From Agrobacterium sp. a22-2 (lineage in GTDB: Bacteria; Pseudomonadota; Alphaproteobacteria; Rhizobiales; Rhizobiaceae), in assembly GCF_012276985.1 (NCBI RefSeq), contig NZ_JAAXMM010000007.1, positions 246,777 to 310,776 on the forward strand: a stretch of 64,000 nucleotides of DNA. Direction: 5' to 3'. The position numbers and the translations under genes are program-made. The notes beneath the pieces are model-generated. The model saw only the letters and a program-made list of their open reading frames with translations, was not told the origin of the DNA and searched no databases. Shown here one piece after another: positions 24,575-34,700 of the stretch. The first letter of the stretch is position 1; each line of letters begins with the position of its first letter.

Positions 24575-27500
24575 TCAGGCTTCCTTGCGAGGCGCGCTCG
24601 CCTCGATGTCATCAAGGAGGGCGATGAGTTCCTCCTGTTCTTTTCGTGCGACATCGAGGCGCTCACGGATGGCGGCCGCGATACCCCGGACCGTTGGCGC
24701 TTCAAAGAGCAGGGCGCGCATCGGCAGCTCGGTCAAAAACTGCTTTCGCAACCGCGTCACGACCTGAACGGCAAGCAGCGAATGGCCCCCGAGTTCGAAG
24801 AAATTGTCGTCGATCCCAACGCGGGAAATACCGAGGAGATCCTCCATAACGGCCGCCACATCCGTTTCGACCGGATCGCGCGGGGCGACGAAGGTTGCCT
24901 GAACACGCTCACGACCGGTCTTCTCGTTCGGATCCATGCCCACAACTGCCCTCGGCTCTTGAGGAACTGCGGTCATCCGATGCCGGAGGTCTATCGGCGT
25001 CACGGCGAGCCGGGAGACTTCCGGATGGGCGAGGACTGACCGGGTCGTCCGCCAGACCTCGTCGGCGTCGATCGCGTCAGAAAAAAAGCCTGCCGCCTCC
25101 TCTCGGGTGGTTCCGTAAGGAAGGCATGTATCCCAGGCGATTGCCTGCCAGACCGGACGATCTTCGCCGCGCCGCGCATCGACGAATGCATCGAGAAAAC
25201 TGTTGGCGCCCGCATAGGCGGCAAGGCCCGTGCCGCCGACCAGTGTGGAGAGGGAGGACTGGACGAGGACGAAATCGGGACGGTGACCGGCGAGCGCCTC
25301 GGACAGGGCTTTCAGGCCATCGACCTTGGTTGCGAATAGGGCGGCATTGCGCTCCGCGGTCGCTTCAATGAGCGGGCAGTGATAAACCTCGCCCATACCC
25401 GCCGTCTGGAAGACGCCGCGGATCGGACCAAACGGCGCACCCAACGCTTTGAGGCATGAGGCGAGCCAGGCGGGGTCGGTGAAATCACCACTGAACAGCA
25501 TATAGTCGTCGCCCGGCGTGCCGATACCGCGCAGGGCCCGGATGAACTGGCTGACCGGATGCTTCGGCCCATGCGAGGCAAGCCAGTGTTCCCAATCGGC
25601 GGCGGCCGGCAGCCCGCTCGGTCCGGCGAACACCACCTTCGCGCCCAGTGTTTGAACAAGCGCTCGCGCATAGACGAGGGCGAGACCGTCGAGGAGATCG
25701 CCCGCGATGAGGTAAGTGGCACCGGCCGCAAGAGCCGGAACATCGACCGGCTCCGAAAGCAGAACCGGCGCGTAATCTTCGAACCACAGATAACCATTGC
25801 GCAGCGCCGTCACGACCCTGTCTTCGCGCAACGGGCGTGACAGCGCGTCTATGAGGCCGGGGACGATGGCATTTCGCTGCGGTGGGAGATCGATGCTTCG
25901 GCAGGAGAGGCCGGGGATGTCCCACGGCAGGACGCGGAGCGTACCGAGGACCTTGGCAGCCTGCGCATCGAGAGTTTCCGCGCCGGTCACCTCATGCAGG
26001 CCGCACGAGAGCACGGTCAGAAGCGGTGGGCGGGCTTCAGATCCGATGAGGGACTGGGCAAGGGCGAAGGTGGTGGCAAAAGCCGCATCTGGCTGCGCGT
26101 TGGCGTCAAGGAAGAAGCCGTTGACGATCTGAGTCGGTGTCCTGCCGTTGCCAGCAAGATCGGCAAGCAGTGCGCGATAGTGCTCCGGGTTGGTAGGGCA
26201 CAGTTGGTACGCGCTCGGAGTTGCCAGGTAGGTATTGCCCGGCTTCACCCATATCACGTTGATCCGATCAGGAACCGGACCGATCGCCGCTACGACCTCT
26301 TCATCACCAAAGACCAGCCAGTACTCGTCGTGGCTTGTCGAGGGGCGTTCAAAGGGCGCGCGACGCCAGACCGGCTGGTGGAACCAGTCCTGGATCGCCG
26401 GCAACCGTGCAGCACCGTCCTGCGCCGGTTCGGCCGGCGCGGTCAGCGGAATGCGGTAGGGACTGCGCTGGAAAGGATAGGCCGGGAGCGGCACCCGGCG
26501 GCGTGGGCCTATATCTTCCCTGGCAACAAGATCGACATCGACGCCGGCGATCCAGAGTTCCGCCAAAGCCAGAGTTGCATGATGGGCCGCGTTCCCATCC
26601 GCCGCCGCATCGGGCAGCGACGTTGCGACGCGAAGCTCCGCTCTCCCCTGCTGACGGGCGAGCCGGGTTAGCGTCGATCCCGGTCCGACTTCGAGAAGCA
26701 CAGCGTCCGGCAATTCTAACACCCGCGCGAGACCGGGACCAAATAGGACAGTGCGTCGCAGATGCTCGACCCAATAGGTCGGATCCGTCGCCTCCTTCGC
26801 CGTCAGCCAATTGCCCGTCAGGTTGGAGACCATATCGATTGCGGGCGGGTTGAGCGTCACAGTAGAGAGCACACGCGCAAATGCATGGAGCGCCGGCTCC
26901 ATCATGAAGCTGTGGAAGGCGTGGGACGTCTTAAGTTCGCGGCTGCCGATGCCGCTCCGGTCGAACCGGGCCGCGAGTTCGACGATCGCTTTCGCCGTGC
27001 CCGCCAGAACCGTGCTGCGCGGTCCGTTGACGGCAGCGAGTTCCACGTCGGGAGAGAGCAATGCGCGCGCCTCATTTTCCGACAGCATGACTGAGAGCAT
27101 GGCGCCCGGCGGGCAAGCCTGCATCAGCCTCCCGCGCGCAACGACGAGCTTCACCGCGTCTTCCAGGGAGAAGACGCCGGCGATGCAGGCGGCAACATAT
27201 TCCCCGATGCTGTGTCCGACCATGGCCCGCGGTTTGGCACCCTTGGCAAGCCACATCTGCGCCAGCGCATATTCGACCGCGAAGAGCGCCGGCTGCGTCG
27301 CCTCCGTGCGGGTGAGCCGCTCGGCCGTCGCATCATCGCCAAAGATGATGGTCGCCAGATCGAGTTCGGCCGGCATGAACCCCAGGCAGGCGTCAAAGGC
27401 CGCGCGGAACGTCCCGTCTGTCTCGTAGAGCGCCCGTGCCATGCCGGGATATTGTGCGCCCTGGCCGGGAAACAGGAAGATCAAGTTCGGATCGCCGGAC

Positions 27501-29164
27501 AGTGGCTTACCCGCCACGCAATCCGGCCCGTCGCCGGTGCGAAGGATGCGCGCAGCGTCATCGCGGTCCAGCGCAAGCGCTACAAAACGCCAGCCCATCG
27601 CCTGCCGTCCGGTTCTCAGCGTATAGGCGATATCGGCGAGGGGCGAGGCGTCATCCGCGCCGAGGTAATCGGCGAAAGTGCTTCGCATCGCCGCCAGCGC
27701 CTCAGGCGTCCTGGCGGAAAGCGGCAGGAGATAGGGGCCGCCCTCATCGGCTGTCTGCTCTCGAACCGGAGGCTCCTCAAGGATAATATGGGCATTCATC
27801 CCACCCATACCGAAGGCGCTGACGGCCGCACGGCGTATACGGTCCGATGCCGCCATCCAGGGTCGCTGCTCAGCGATGATCTCAAAAGGGCTTGCCCGCA
27901 GATCGAGGCTGGGACTGGGGGCCGTGAAGTTGATGCTGGCGGGCAGGATCTGGTATTTCATCGCGAGAATGGTCTTGATCAGGCCACCCATGCCGGCTGC
28001 GACATCCATATGGCCGAGATTGCCCTTGACCGAGCCGAGCCCACAGCTGCGACCCTCCCGCTTCAGCGCACCACCGTAGACCCTGGTAAGCGACTGGACT
28101 TCGATGGGATCGCCGAGTGTCGTGCCCGTTCCATGCGCTTCGATGTAGTCCACCGCCGAGGGATCAAGGCGCGCGTCGGCAAGCGCCGCCTCAAGGACCG
28201 CCGTTTGCCCGGCGACACTCGGCGCCGTCAGCCCTACCTTGGCGGAACCGTCATTGCCGATGGCCGATCCTCTGAGAATGGCATGGATCGTATCCCCGTC
28301 GGCGATCGCGTCGCTCAGCCGTTTGAGGACGAGGACACCGACACCATTGGTGAAGACGGTGCCCTTGGCATTCACGTCGAAGGGTCGGCAGACGCCGTCC
28401 GGGGAGCCGATCCCTTCGCTCTTATAGAGATAACCTTCCGGTTGCGGTTGGCCGATGGCAACGGCACCCGCCAGCGCCATGTCTGCCTCGCGCGCCAGAA
28501 GGCCGCGCGCGGCGAGATGAAGTGCCACGAGCGCGGTGGCGCAGGTCGCCTGAACCCCGACGGTCGGTCCGGTAAGATCGAGATGATAAGCGACACGCGA
28601 AGCGATCATGCCGAGCACGTTGCCGAGGCCCGCATGAATCGGATCCGTTGCCTCCTTAAGCGCACGATTGGCCTGTATATGGCTGAAATGATAGGTGAGC
28701 GCACCGCCGGCATAGACACCGATACGACCGGGATAGGCGCGGCTGTCATAGCCGGCATGATCGAGCGCGCCGGCTGCGCATTCGAGAAAGACGCGATGCT
28801 GTGGATCGAGCAGCTCCGCATCGCGCGGCGAATAGCCAAAGAAACCGGCATCAAAGGCCGTCGGATCATCGAAGCCACCCCAGACGCGCACATAATCCGG
28901 ACGGGCCGCGGTCTCTGGATCGACGCCGGCCTCTTCAAGTTCACGATCCGTGACCGGACGAAGGCCACTGCGGCCTTGCTCCAGAAGACGCCAGAACTGA
29001 TCGATATCGTCAGCGCCCGGGAAGCGTCCGGCCATGCCGACGATTGCCACGCGCTCGTCCTTCTCCCTTTGCCCCGCCTCCAGACGTAACCGCGCCTCCT
29101 TCAGAATCTCGAAGATCTGATCCTGGTCGATGATGTCCTGAGCCGGCGTTTCTGCGTCAATCAT
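24575..29164 (-). CDS. Type I polyketide synthase, KS-AT-KR-ACP (KR probably inactive)
   Basis: 1529 residues from the ATG at 29164 (GAGAG upstream; the longer frame adds 21 unlike residues). A short helical N-terminus is followed by KS about 38-470 with Cys208 in ATCATA and His344 and His385; AT about 560-850 with GHSIGEY (Ser652) and HAFH at 748-751, the malonyl-CoA signature; and a KR region about 930-1340. The NADPH loop there reads YLIAGDLLDGLA at 1151-1162 instead of the G-G-x-G-x-x-G pattern, although Ser (QSSLS), Tyr (AAYAGANSF) and Lys are present. The ACP has Ser1462 in LGGHSL. No DH or ER. It should add one malonyl unit and probably leave the beta-ketone. The KS active-site context TCATA departs from TACSSS. 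Confidence 0.93.
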   Translation of the reverse strand: MIDAETPAQDIIDQDQIFEILKEARLRLEAGQREKDERVAIVGMAGRFPGADDIDQFWRLLEQGRSGLRPVTDRELEEAGVDPETAARPDYVRVWGGFDDPTAFDAGFFGYSPRDAELLDPQHRVFLECAAGALDHAGYDSRAYPGRIGVYAGGALTYHFSHIQANRALKEATDPIHAGLGNVLGMIASRVAYHLDLTGPTVGVQATCATALVALHLAARGLLAREADMALAGAVAIGQPQPEGYLYKSEGIGSPDGVCRPFDVNAKGTVFTNGVGVLVLKRLSDAIADGDTIHAILRGSAIGNDGSAKVGLTAPSVAGQTAVLEAALADARLDPSAVDYIEAHGTGTTLGDPIEVQSLTRVYGGALKREGRSCGLGSVKGNLGHMDVAAGMGGLIKTILAMKYQILPASINFTAPSPSLDLRASPFEIIAEQRPWMAASDRIRRAAVSAFGMGGMNAHIILEEPPVREQTADEGGPYLLPLSARTPEALAAMRSTFADYLGADDASPLADIAYTLRTGRQAMGWRFVALALDRDDAARILRTGDGPDCVAGKPLSGDPNLIFLFPGQGAQYPGMARALYETDGTFRAAFDACLGFMPAELDLATIIFGDDATAERLTRTEATQPALFAVEYALAQMWLAKGAKPRAMVGHSIGEYVAACIAGVFSLEDAVKLVVARGRLMQACPPGAMLSVMLSENEARALLSPDVELAAVNGPRSTVLAGTAKAIVELAARFDRSGIGSRELKTSHAFHSFMMEPALHAFARVLSTVTLNPPAIDMVSNLTGNWLTAKEATDPTYWVEHLRRTVLFGPGLARVLELPDAVLLEVGPGSTLTRLARQQGRAELRVATSLPDAAADGNAAHHATLALAELWIAGVDVDLVAREDIGPRRRVPLPAYPFQRSPYRIPLTAPAEPAQDGAARLPAIQDWFHQPVWRRAPFERPSTSHDEYWLVFGDEEVVAAIGPVPDRINVIWVKPGNTYLATPSAYQLCPTNPEHYRALLADLAGNGRTPTQIVNGFFLDANAQPDAAFATTFALAQSLIGSEARPPLLTVLSCGLHEVTGAETLDAQAAKVLGTLRVLPWDIPGLSCRSIDLPPQRNAIVPGLIDALSRPLREDRVVTALRNGYLWFEDYAPVLLSEPVDVPALAAGATYLIAGDLLDGLALVYARALVQTLGAKVVFAGPSGLPAAADWEHWLASHGPKHPVSQFIRALRGIGTPGDDYMLFSGDFTDPAWLASCLKALGAPFGPIRGVFQTAGMGEVYHCPLIEATAERNAALFATKVDGLKALSEALAGHRPDFVLVQSSLSTLVGGTGLAAYAGANSFLDAFVDARRGEDRPVWQAIAWDTCLPYGTTREEAAGFFSDAIDADEVWRTTRSVLAHPEVSRLAVTPIDLRHRMTAVPQEPRAVVGMDPNEKTGRERVQATFVAPRDPVETDVAAVMEDLLGISRVGIDDNFFELGGHSLLAVQVVTRLRKQFLTELPMRALLFEAPTVRGIAAAIRERLDVARKEQEELIALLDDIEASAPRKEA

Positions 29165-29198
29165 GAGTGTTCTCTCGTTCAATTGTCTGATACGGCGC

Positions 29199-31439
29199 TC
29201 ACCGGAGCAGCGCCTTGAGGGCAGCAAATTCCGAGACGATGGCGGGGCTTACGACACGTTCCGCCGGCGCGGCGCTATTCCGGCTGGGCACATTGTCCTC
29301 AGCGATTGCCGCCTCCAACTGATGGCCATCGACGAGGCCGCCGAGATGATCCGAAAGGGCCGCGATCGTCGGATGCTCGAAGATCAGCGTCGGCCGGATG
29401 GGCAGGCCGAGTTCCCGCTCGATCGTCGCGCCGATATTGACGATCGCGACGGAATCGAGACCGAGGTCGAAGAAGCCGACGAAAACATCGGGCAGGTCCC
29501 CCTCGCCCATCCGGGCAAGCAGCGCCACTTCGTGCTGCAACAGACGGCGCAGCACCTCCTTGCGGCGCGCTTTCGGCACCTGCAAAAGCTCGTCGCGCCA
29601 GCTCCGTTGATCGGCAGCTTTAGGGGCGACGAGTGCACTCTCCGGCTTTGCATCCCAACGCGCGACAATACGCAGATCACCTGTCACGACCCCCTGGCGG
29701 CAGGCGAACCGACGGACTTTTCCGCTCGGCGTGCGCGGCAGGCTGCTCGGGCGCAGCAGCGCAATGACGGCCGCCTGGAGATTGTGATTGCGCGAGACGG
29801 CGGCGCGCACCGCGCGGATGGCGTCTTCGCCATCGATATCGCGCAGACCCTCGCGGGTAAGCTCGCATACGATGCCGACCTGCTCCTCGCCATCGACCTC
29901 GATCGGAAAGACGCCTGCCCGGCCTTGGGCGAGCGCCGGATGGCTGGAGAAAACGGATTGCTCGATATCTTCCGGGTGATGGTTCTGCCCGCGAATGATG
30001 ATCAAGTCCTTCAGCCGACCGGTAATGTAGAGCTGTCCGTCTCGGCGAAAACCCAGATCGCCGGTGCGGCGCCAGCCACGCGATCCATCCAGCACCTGGT
30101 CGAAGGTCTCGGCGTTCAGCCTTGCGCGACCCCAGTAGCCGGGTGTCACGTTCGGACCACGGATCCAGATCTCGCCGACGGTGCCATCGCCGACACGCCG
30201 ACACGCCTCGGGATCGACGAGCGCAAGGTCGAGCCCCTCGGCCGGCCGGCCGCAGGCTGCAAGAGCAAGCCTATCGTGATCATCGCCATCATCCGCTTCG
30301 ACAGCAGTCCCGTTGGCGACGAGCGCCTCGCGGCTGATGGATAGGATAAGCGGCGGATCGTCGGGATCGTTGCCGGACTGGAACAACGTCGCTTCCGCCT
30401 GGCCATAGCAACAATAAAACGCCTTCCAGCGGAAGCCATACGGCTCGAAGACGGTGGCAAAGCGCTCCAGCGTCCTCGGTCGAATCGGCTCGGCACCGTT
30501 ATAAGCGATGCGGATCTCGGAAAGATCGAGCCTGGCCGCGGCGTCCGGCGCGAATTTGTCGATACAATGCTCATAGGAAAAGTTCGGTCCGCCGATAACG
30601 GTGGCGCGCACGTGGCTTGCGAGTTCGAGAAAGCGCAGCGGCCGGCGGAGGAACGAAGCCGGCGCCATCAACGACACGGGAAAACCGTTGAAGATGGGCG
30701 ACAGAATGCCATCGATCAGCCCCATGTCGTGATAGTGCGGCAGCCAGCAGGCGGAACGGTCGGTCGGGCCGTATTCGAAGGCTATGCTGATCTGCCGGAG
30801 ATTGGCCATGAGGTTGCCGTGGGTGACCATGACGCCCTTCGGGTCGCTGGTCGAGCCCGACGTATATTGCAGGAAAGCGACATGCTTGGCCTCGGGCGTC
30901 TGGAACGGTCTGCCGTCATCTTTGAAGAAGACCGCCCGTGCCGGATCGGCCGCTTTCGGCGCAAGCGCGAAACCATGCCCGACAGCGCGTTGCAACGGCT
31001 GAAGGACGTCGACAAGTTCGTCGGCGCAGAGAATTCCGGAAATGCCGGCGTCGCGCGCAATATGCAGCCACCGATTGATTCCGTCCGCACGCTTTGGGGC
31101 GGGAACGGGAACGGGGACGGCGCCGGCATAAAGGCAACCCAGGAAGCCTGCGATGAAGGCGAGGCCCGGCGGATAGACCACGAGAATGCGTGCGCCAGGG
31201 ATGACAAGACCCGTCGCGGCGATCTCGCGGCCGACAAGCCGTGCCCGATCGCGAACCTCGCGCCAGGTCCAGGAATCGGGTCTTGCTTCTGCCGCAGGGA
31301 CCGCGTCGTCATGGAAGAAGCGCATGGCAACATCATTCGCCATCTCCTGAGCACGGAGCTCAAGCATATGAAGTATTGAGATAAATTCTGACTGTCTTTT
31401 TGGACCTTCTGTCATCCATGACGTATCTTGCACTGCCAT
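29199..31439 (-). CDS. Fatty acyl-AMP ligase fused to acyl carrier protein (loading module)
   Basis: 746 residues. The N-terminal adenylate-forming domain (about 10-600) carries FLQYTSGSTSDPKGVMVTHG, SACWLPHYHDMGLIDGILSP, YNGAEPIRPRTLERF, YCCYGQAEATLF, RRTGDLGFRRDGQLYITGR and PSGKVRR. The W-L-P-x-Y-H-D-M-G-L motif with its FAAL-type insertion marks a fatty acyl-AMP ligase rather than a CoA ligase. The ACP domain follows, with Ser663 in DLGLDSVAI, then a linker. FAAL enzymes activate a carboxylic acid as acyl-AMP and load it directly on an ACP, so this protein likely starts the assembly line. First gene of the left arm; AAGGGG lies close before the ATG. Acyl chain length cannot be read from sequence. 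Confidence 0.93.
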   Translation of the reverse strand: MAVQDTSWMTEGPKRQSEFISILHMLELRAQEMANDVAMRFFHDDAVPAAEARPDSWTWREVRDRARLVGREIAATGLVIPGARILVVYPPGLAFIAGFLGCLYAGAVPVPVPAPKRADGINRWLHIARDAGISGILCADELVDVLQPLQRAVGHGFALAPKAADPARAVFFKDDGRPFQTPEAKHVAFLQYTSGSTSDPKGVMVTHGNLMANLRQISIAFEYGPTDRSACWLPHYHDMGLIDGILSPIFNGFPVSLMAPASFLRRPLRFLELASHVRATVIGGPNFSYEHCIDKFAPDAAARLDLSEIRIAYNGAEPIRPRTLERFATVFEPYGFRWKAFYCCYGQAEATLFQSGNDPDDPPLILSISREALVANGTAVEADDGDDHDRLALAACGRPAEGLDLALVDPEACRRVGDGTVGEIWIRGPNVTPGYWGRARLNAETFDQVLDGSRGWRRTGDLGFRRDGQLYITGRLKDLIIIRGQNHHPEDIEQSVFSSHPALAQGRAGVFPIEVDGEEQVGIVCELTREGLRDIDGEDAIRAVRAAVSRNHNLQAAVIALLRPSSLPRTPSGKVRRFACRQGVVTGDLRIVARWDAKPESALVAPKAADQRSWRDELLQVPKARRKEVLRRLLQHEVALLARMGEGDLPDVFVGFFDLGLDSVAIVNIGATIERELGLPIRPTLIFEHPTIAALSDHLGGLVDGHQLEAAIAEDNVPSRNSAAPAERVVSPAIVSEFAALKALLR

Positions 31440-31764
31440 CTACCCCTTGCTGGAGAGCGCGGCGGAAGATCCGCCCGTCGTCGGCCGGACCCTTTCCGTT
31501 TCCGCGAAAGAGTGTTCGGCCGCTTCAAATCTCGTCGGCAACAACCGGCGTCCGCCATCGAATTGCCACTTGCATATAATTGTTGAATGCCGTAGTCAAG
31601 AATAGATGCGACAGTTCGACGCCTCCACAATTGGAATTTTATATCTAATCTGAGGTTGCAATGGTTCTCGAAAGAGCTCCGACCGAAAGCGTCCCGCAAG
31701 CGGCAATTTCCGCATGCTTGTCGCGTGCTTGCCAGGCGCCGCTCGCCTCATGGGAGGCATCGCG
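31440..31764. promoter_or_regulatory. Divergent promoter region between the two biosynthetic arms
   Basis: About 325 bases with an AT-rich core at 31560-31660. For the minus-strand arm, TTGACT (31599-31594) and TATATG (31578-31573) are spaced 15 bases, a weak sigma-70-like pair. For the plus-strand arm, TCGACG (31616-31621) and TATATC (near 31640-31645) are spaced about 18 bases. TTGA-N9-TCAA at 31583-31599 is a small inverted repeat. The AGAGTCCCAAA-N14-CGTCTA motif found upstream of the receptor and fecR genes is not seen here. This is the only obvious control point for both arms, about 17 kb to the left and 24 kb to the right. Confidence 0.4.
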
Positions 31765-34700
31765 ATGACCGCGCACGAAACGGTGGAATGGCTGCTGTTA
31801 CGTCTGTCGGAGAAGGGCATCCGCATTGCGAACGTCGATGGCCGCTTGAGGATTTCCGGCCCAGAGACGGAGCTAACACAGGACCTCACCGACGCGATCC
31901 GCATCCGCAAGGCGGAGATCGTGGCGGTTCTTTCCAGTGTCGCAACGAGCAGCGAGACAATCACCGCCCGGCATGCGGACACACCGCCGCTTTCATTCGC
32001 CCAACAGCGCCTGTGGTTCATCGACCAGATGATGCCGGATGCCGGCCTTAACCATATTCCGCTTGCTGTCGAGGCCCGCGGCAAGATCGATCTTTCCGCA
32101 TTGGAGGCATCGCTTCAAACCGTCGCAGAACGCCATGCGATTCTGCGGACCCGCATCGCGACGCAGGACGGACTGCCGTCGCAGCGCATCGTCACCGACA
32201 GCCGCATTCCGCTGCGGCTGATCGACCGGCTGGACGATACGCCGGATGAACTGGAGCTTAATCGGATCCTGCACGACGAGGCGCGGCATCCGTTCGATCT
32301 CGCCTCCCAGCCGCCGCTCCGCCTCACGGCCATCCGCCTTGGCGCCGAGCGGACCCTTCTTCTCCTGACGCTACACCATATTGCCGGGGACGGTTGGGCA
32401 ATGGAGGTGCTGCTCAGCGATCTCTCGGCGATCTACGCGGCGAAGATCTCGGGCGTCAATCCAGATCTGCCAGCGCTTCCGATCCAGTACGGCGACTTCG
32501 CCACATGGCAGCGCGACCACCTGGCAGGCGCCGCGCTCGATCGGTCGCTCGCCTTCTGGGCCGACCATCTCAAAGCCCCGCTTCCCGCGACGCAGCTGCC
32601 AGGTGATTTCCCACGCCCGCCTGTGCAGGCCAATGCCGGGGCCTTGCATTCCATCGCCTTCGATGCCGACACCACCGCCCGGCTGAAAGCACTTGCGAAG
32701 ACGGAAGGCGCGACGCTCTTCGCCACCCTGTTCGCCGCCTTCAGCACATTCGTCTATCGCTATACCGGGCAAAAGGACTTGGTGATCGGCACGCCCGTCG
32801 CCAACCGCCGTCACCGGGAGACGGAAGGGCTGATCGGCCTGTTCGTCAATCCGCTGCCGGTCCGCGCGCAGCTCCATCCCGCGGCGAGCTTTTGCGAAAC
32901 ATTGCGCCAAATACAGGCGACGCTGTGGTCGGTGCTCGACCACCAGGATCTGCCGTTCGAGCAACTTGTCGAAGCCTTGAAGCCGAAGCGCGATCCGAGC
33001 CTGCATCCACTCTTCCAGCTGAAGTTCCAATTCGATGCTAAGCCGGCGGAAAAGATCAGACTTCCAGGCCTCGATTTGACCCGCCTGCCTCGCCAGGATG
33101 GGGTAGCGAAACTCGATCTCAGCCTCAATCTGATCGATGGCGGCGACACGATCTACGGTAGTTTCGAATATGACACCGCCCTCTTCCACTCCGAAACGAT
33201 CGCAGCATTCGCTGCCCATTTCGGCGTGCTCGTCAAGGCAATCGCCGGCGCGCCTGAGACGGCCATAGCAGCCCTTCCCCTGTTCGACGATCGAGAGCGC
33301 GAGCGCCAGATCGTCGAATGGAACAAAACGGCGACGCCTTACGACGAGACAGCCTTCTTCCATACTATCTTCGAGGCCCACGCAGCCCGGGCACCCGAGG
33401 CAATCGCGCTTATCTACGTGGCCGACGGCGAGCGCCGCACCCTGACCTATGGCGACCTGAACCGGCGCGCCAACCAGATAGCCCACCGCCTGCGCGGTCT
33501 CGGCGCCGGCCCGGAAATCATCGTCGCCATCGCACTTGACCGCGGCTTCGACATGGTGGCGGCCTGGCTCGGCGTTCTGAAGGCCGGCGCCGCCTACCTG
33601 CCGCTTGACCCAGCCTATCCGGCCGAACGGCTCGCCATGATGCTCTCGGATTCCGGAGCCAAGCTGGTTCTGACCGAGAGTGGCAGAACGCTACCGGAGA
33701 CGGTGATCCGTGTCGATCTCGACACCGACTGGTCGCAACCTACAGCAATCGACAATCCGGATGTCGTCAACCGACCGGATCACCTCGCCTATATTATCTA
33801 CACCTCGGGATCGACCGGGCGGCCGAAGGGCGTGCTCATCGAGCACAAAGGCCTCGTCAACCTGACGGAACACAAGATCCGCACCGGCCGAGTAAAGCCG
33901 GGCGATTGCGTCCTCCAGTTCTTTTCCTTCTCATTCGACGCCTCGATTCCGGAACTCGTGATGGCGCTCGGCGCCGGCGCGTCATTGCTGCTCCTGCCCG
34001 CCGCCGACCTTCTGCCTGGTCCGACGCTTGCCGAACGCATGCAGGCTGAGGCAGTGACGCATGTGACGATGACACCCTCTGCGCTCGTCGCACTACCGGC
34101 TGGCGAGTTCCCGGCATTGCGCATGGTGCTGACCGGCGGCGAAGCGCCGACGCCGGAGTTGATCGACCGCTGGGGGGCAGGACGGCTCTTCATCAACGCC
34201 TATGGCCCGACGGAAACTACGGTCAATGCGAGCATGGTCCCCTGCGGCAACGGCCATCCGGCGGACGCAACGTTGCTGCCCGCCGCGAACAAGCAACTCT
34301 ATGTGCTCGACGACAATCTGGAGCCGGTTCCGGTCGGTCAACCGGGTGAACTCCATATCGGCGGGCTCGGCGTTGCCCGAGGCTACCATGGTCGCCCGGC
34401 ACTGACGGCCGAGCGTTTTGTACCCGATCCCTTTTGCGCGGAGGGCGGCGTGCTCTACCGCACCGGCGACCGGGCCTGCCAGCTGGCCGACGGACGCATC
34501 CGCGTCCTTGGCCGTCTCGACGATCAGGTGAAAATCCGCGGCTATCGCATCGAGCCTGGCGAGATCGAGGCGGTGGTCCTTGCTCATCCCGCCATGGCGG
34601 CCGCGACCGTTTCCATTCGCGAGATCGACGGAGAAAAGCGCGTCATCGCCTACGGTGTCGCCAAGGGTAAGACGACTGCCAGCGCCGCTGAGATCAAGGC

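Noticed and set aside
27212..29089. 625-codon plus-strand frame over the left-arm PKS
   Set aside because: Antisense shadow of the KS and AT domains; no start site or homology-like pattern.
31440..31764. Copy of the AGAGTCCCAAA-N14-CGTCTA motif in the divergent biosynthetic promoter
   Set aside because: Both strands were read; no block with more than a few matching bases was found.
32371..33486. 371-codon minus-strand frame over the reductase NRPS
   Set aside because: Antisense shadow of the condensation domain.
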